NCBI GenBank assembly: GCA_947165795.1
Contig: CAMVBP010000018.1
Span: 1-16,223, forward strand
Direction: 5' to 3'
From: an uncultured Treponema sp.
GTDB lineage: Bacteria > Spirochaetota > Spirochaetia > Treponematales > Treponemataceae
DNA: 16,223 nt
This document shows positions 15,323 through 16,223 of the stretch, piece by piece (the stretch's first letter is position 1; each line of letters opens with the position of its first letter). Both the position numbers and the translations under genes were made by a program. The notes under the pieces are model-generated. The model saw only the letters and a list, made by a program, of their open reading frames with translations, did no database searches and was not told the DNA's origin.

Positions 15323-16192
15323 TTATTTTGCTGCCGCAAAGCTTTTAATTCCTTTGCGCAGGAGAATAACAATAAGTCCCAGAAACATAATAAGAACAAA
15401 TGAAAGTGCATTAATTACCGGACTTACGCCGTGTCTTATCATGTTGTAAACAAAAATAGGTAAGGTTTCCACATTTCCATTTACAAGAGAAGTAATTACA
15501 AAGTCTTCTATTGAGAGAGTAATGCTCATCATAAAACCGCTCATAATTCCAGGGAAAATTGAAGGAATTATGATTTTAAAAAGAGTCTGTTTTTCTGTAG
15601 CTCCCAGATCATGACTTGCTTCTATAATAGAATAATCAAATTCATCTACACGGGAATTTACCATAAGATAAACAAATGGAAGACAGAAGGTTGTATGAGC
15701 AATTGTAATTGTTGTAAGACCAAGATTCATGTGGATTCCACTAAGAAAAATCAAAAGCGAAACACCCATAATAACTTCCGGAAGAACCATAGGTAAAAAG
15801 CTTATAGACTGAATGTAATGCTTTCCAAAAAACTTGTACCAGCTTACACCGATTGCCGCAAGGCTTCCGAGAACAGTTGCGATTACTGCAGAGAGAATTG
15901 CAACTATTGCGCTGTATAAAAGGCTTTTCCACAGTGGAAGTGAATTTAAAAATAATTCTTCATACCAGCGGAAAGAAAAACCGGTCATATGAGCACTTTC
16001 GCTTGAATTAAAAGAAAAAATAATTATTACAAAAAGCGGAATGTACAAAAAGAGCATGGAGCAAATAAGCACTGTTTTAGAAAAAGAAAAAAACGGTGCA
16101 TGATGCTTCCAGTAACGTTTAGCATGCTTAAAGTTTTCTGACTTAGGCTTTTTGTGAAGAATTGAAAGAATGACAGATAATAAAAATTCCAT
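15323..16192 (-). CDS. potC: Spermidine/putrescine ABC transporter permease PotC
   Basis: The 289-residue membrane protein has about six hydrophobic helices and the permease coupling loop with the EAA signature at residues 191-210 (EASHDLGAT, then IIIPSIFPGI), which contacts the ATPase PotA. FLYIPLFVIIIFSFNSSESA and GFSFRWYEELF match the PotC N-terminal helix and following loop. Compared with typical PotC of about 260-275 residues it carries a basic N-terminal extension of roughly 35 residues before the first helix. The start at 16192 is supported by AAGGAAAT just upstream on its strand (plus 16193-16200). The stop lies 60 bases before potD; this gap holds only a 5-bp TATCG/CGATA stem (15293-15309) and the potD ribosome binding site. 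Confidence 0.92.
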   Translation of the reverse strand: MEFLLSVILSILHKKPKSENFKHAKRYWKHHAPFFSFSKTVLICSMLFLYIPLFVIIIFSFNSSESAHMTGFSFRWYEELFLNSLPLWKSLLYSAIVAILSAVIATVLGSLAAIGVSWYKFFGKHYIQSISFLPMVLPEVIMGVSLLIFLSGIHMNLGLTTITIAHTTFCLPFVYLMVNSRVDEFDYSIIEASHDLGATEKQTLFKIIIPSIFPGIMSGFMMSITLSIEDFVITSLVNGNVETLPIFVYNMIRHGVSPVINALSFVLIMFLGLIVILLRKGIKSFAAAK

Positions 16193-16210
16193 ATTTCCTT
16201 AAACTCCCCG

Positions 16211-16223
16211 TTATTTTGCAGCT
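16211..16223 (-). CDS. Possible last codons of potB (fragment at window edge)
   Basis: Reading the minus strand inward from the right edge, one frame gives Ala-Ala-Lys-stop, ending 18 bases before potC and just before its ribosome binding site. PotB is the expected gene there, and potC itself also ends in AAAK-stop. Four codons cannot identify a protein, so this rests on operon order alone. Confidence 0.3.

Noticed and set aside
1..16223. CRISPR arrays, tRNA or rRNA genes, insertion sequences, phage genes
   Set aside because: No regularly spaced repeats, cloverleaf-like segments, transposase motifs or terminal inverted repeats were seen by eye on either strand.

Overview
The window looks like a chromosomal stretch from a spirochete of the genus Treponema or a close relative. 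The evidence is a complete bacterial V/A-type ATPase operon instead of an F-type one, a PotD-type polyamine-binding lipoprotein with its permease, AT-rich codon use with GC-rich islands only in conserved enzymes, and clear AGGAG-type ribosome binding sites. The genus call is an inference from gene content and protein style; species is not assignable by eye.

Layout. Positions 3-1025 hold the 3' part of an aconitase-superfamily hydratase, closed by a terminator that straddles its stop codon. A good sigma-70-like promoter (1044-1072) then opens a long co-directional plus-strand run to 12287: secG, a PtsN-like PTS EIIA protein, nine V-ATPase subunit genes (G-like, C, I, K, F, E, A, B, D), a universal stress protein, a J-domain protein with a helical C-terminal region, and a membrane-anchored PD-(D/E)XK endonuclease related to Holliday junction resolvases. 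Gaps are mostly 2-45 bases (74 after secG), and E/A overlap by ATGA, so much of this is probably one operon. From 12334 to the end everything is on the minus strand: a PAS-GGDEF-EAL protein, then (in transcription order from the right) the possible last codons of potB, then potC and potD, ended by a strong intrinsic terminator at 14051-14089.

How the genes fit together. The V-ATPase genes encode an A3B3 catalytic head, a D/F/C central shaft, E/G peripheral stalks and the I/K membrane sector, which couple ATP to H+ or Na+ movement. SecG belongs to the protein-export channel. The EIIA and Usp proteins that bracket the ATPase genes are typical regulators without transport activity of their own, and could link energy or phosphorylation state to ion pumping; this is inference. 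The PAS-GGDEF-EAL protein has a degenerate cyclase motif and an intact phosphodiesterase site, so it most likely degrades c-di-GMP. The pot genes import polyamines.

No tRNA, rRNA, CRISPR array, insertion sequence or long repeat was seen, and no gene-free stretch exceeds 300 bases; the largest is 14 kb onward, 13999-14215, and holds the pot terminator. The region is largely ordinary core genome; the most interesting points are the regulatory proteins embedded around the ATPase, the rotor-subunit details and the accessory J-domain/nuclease pair.
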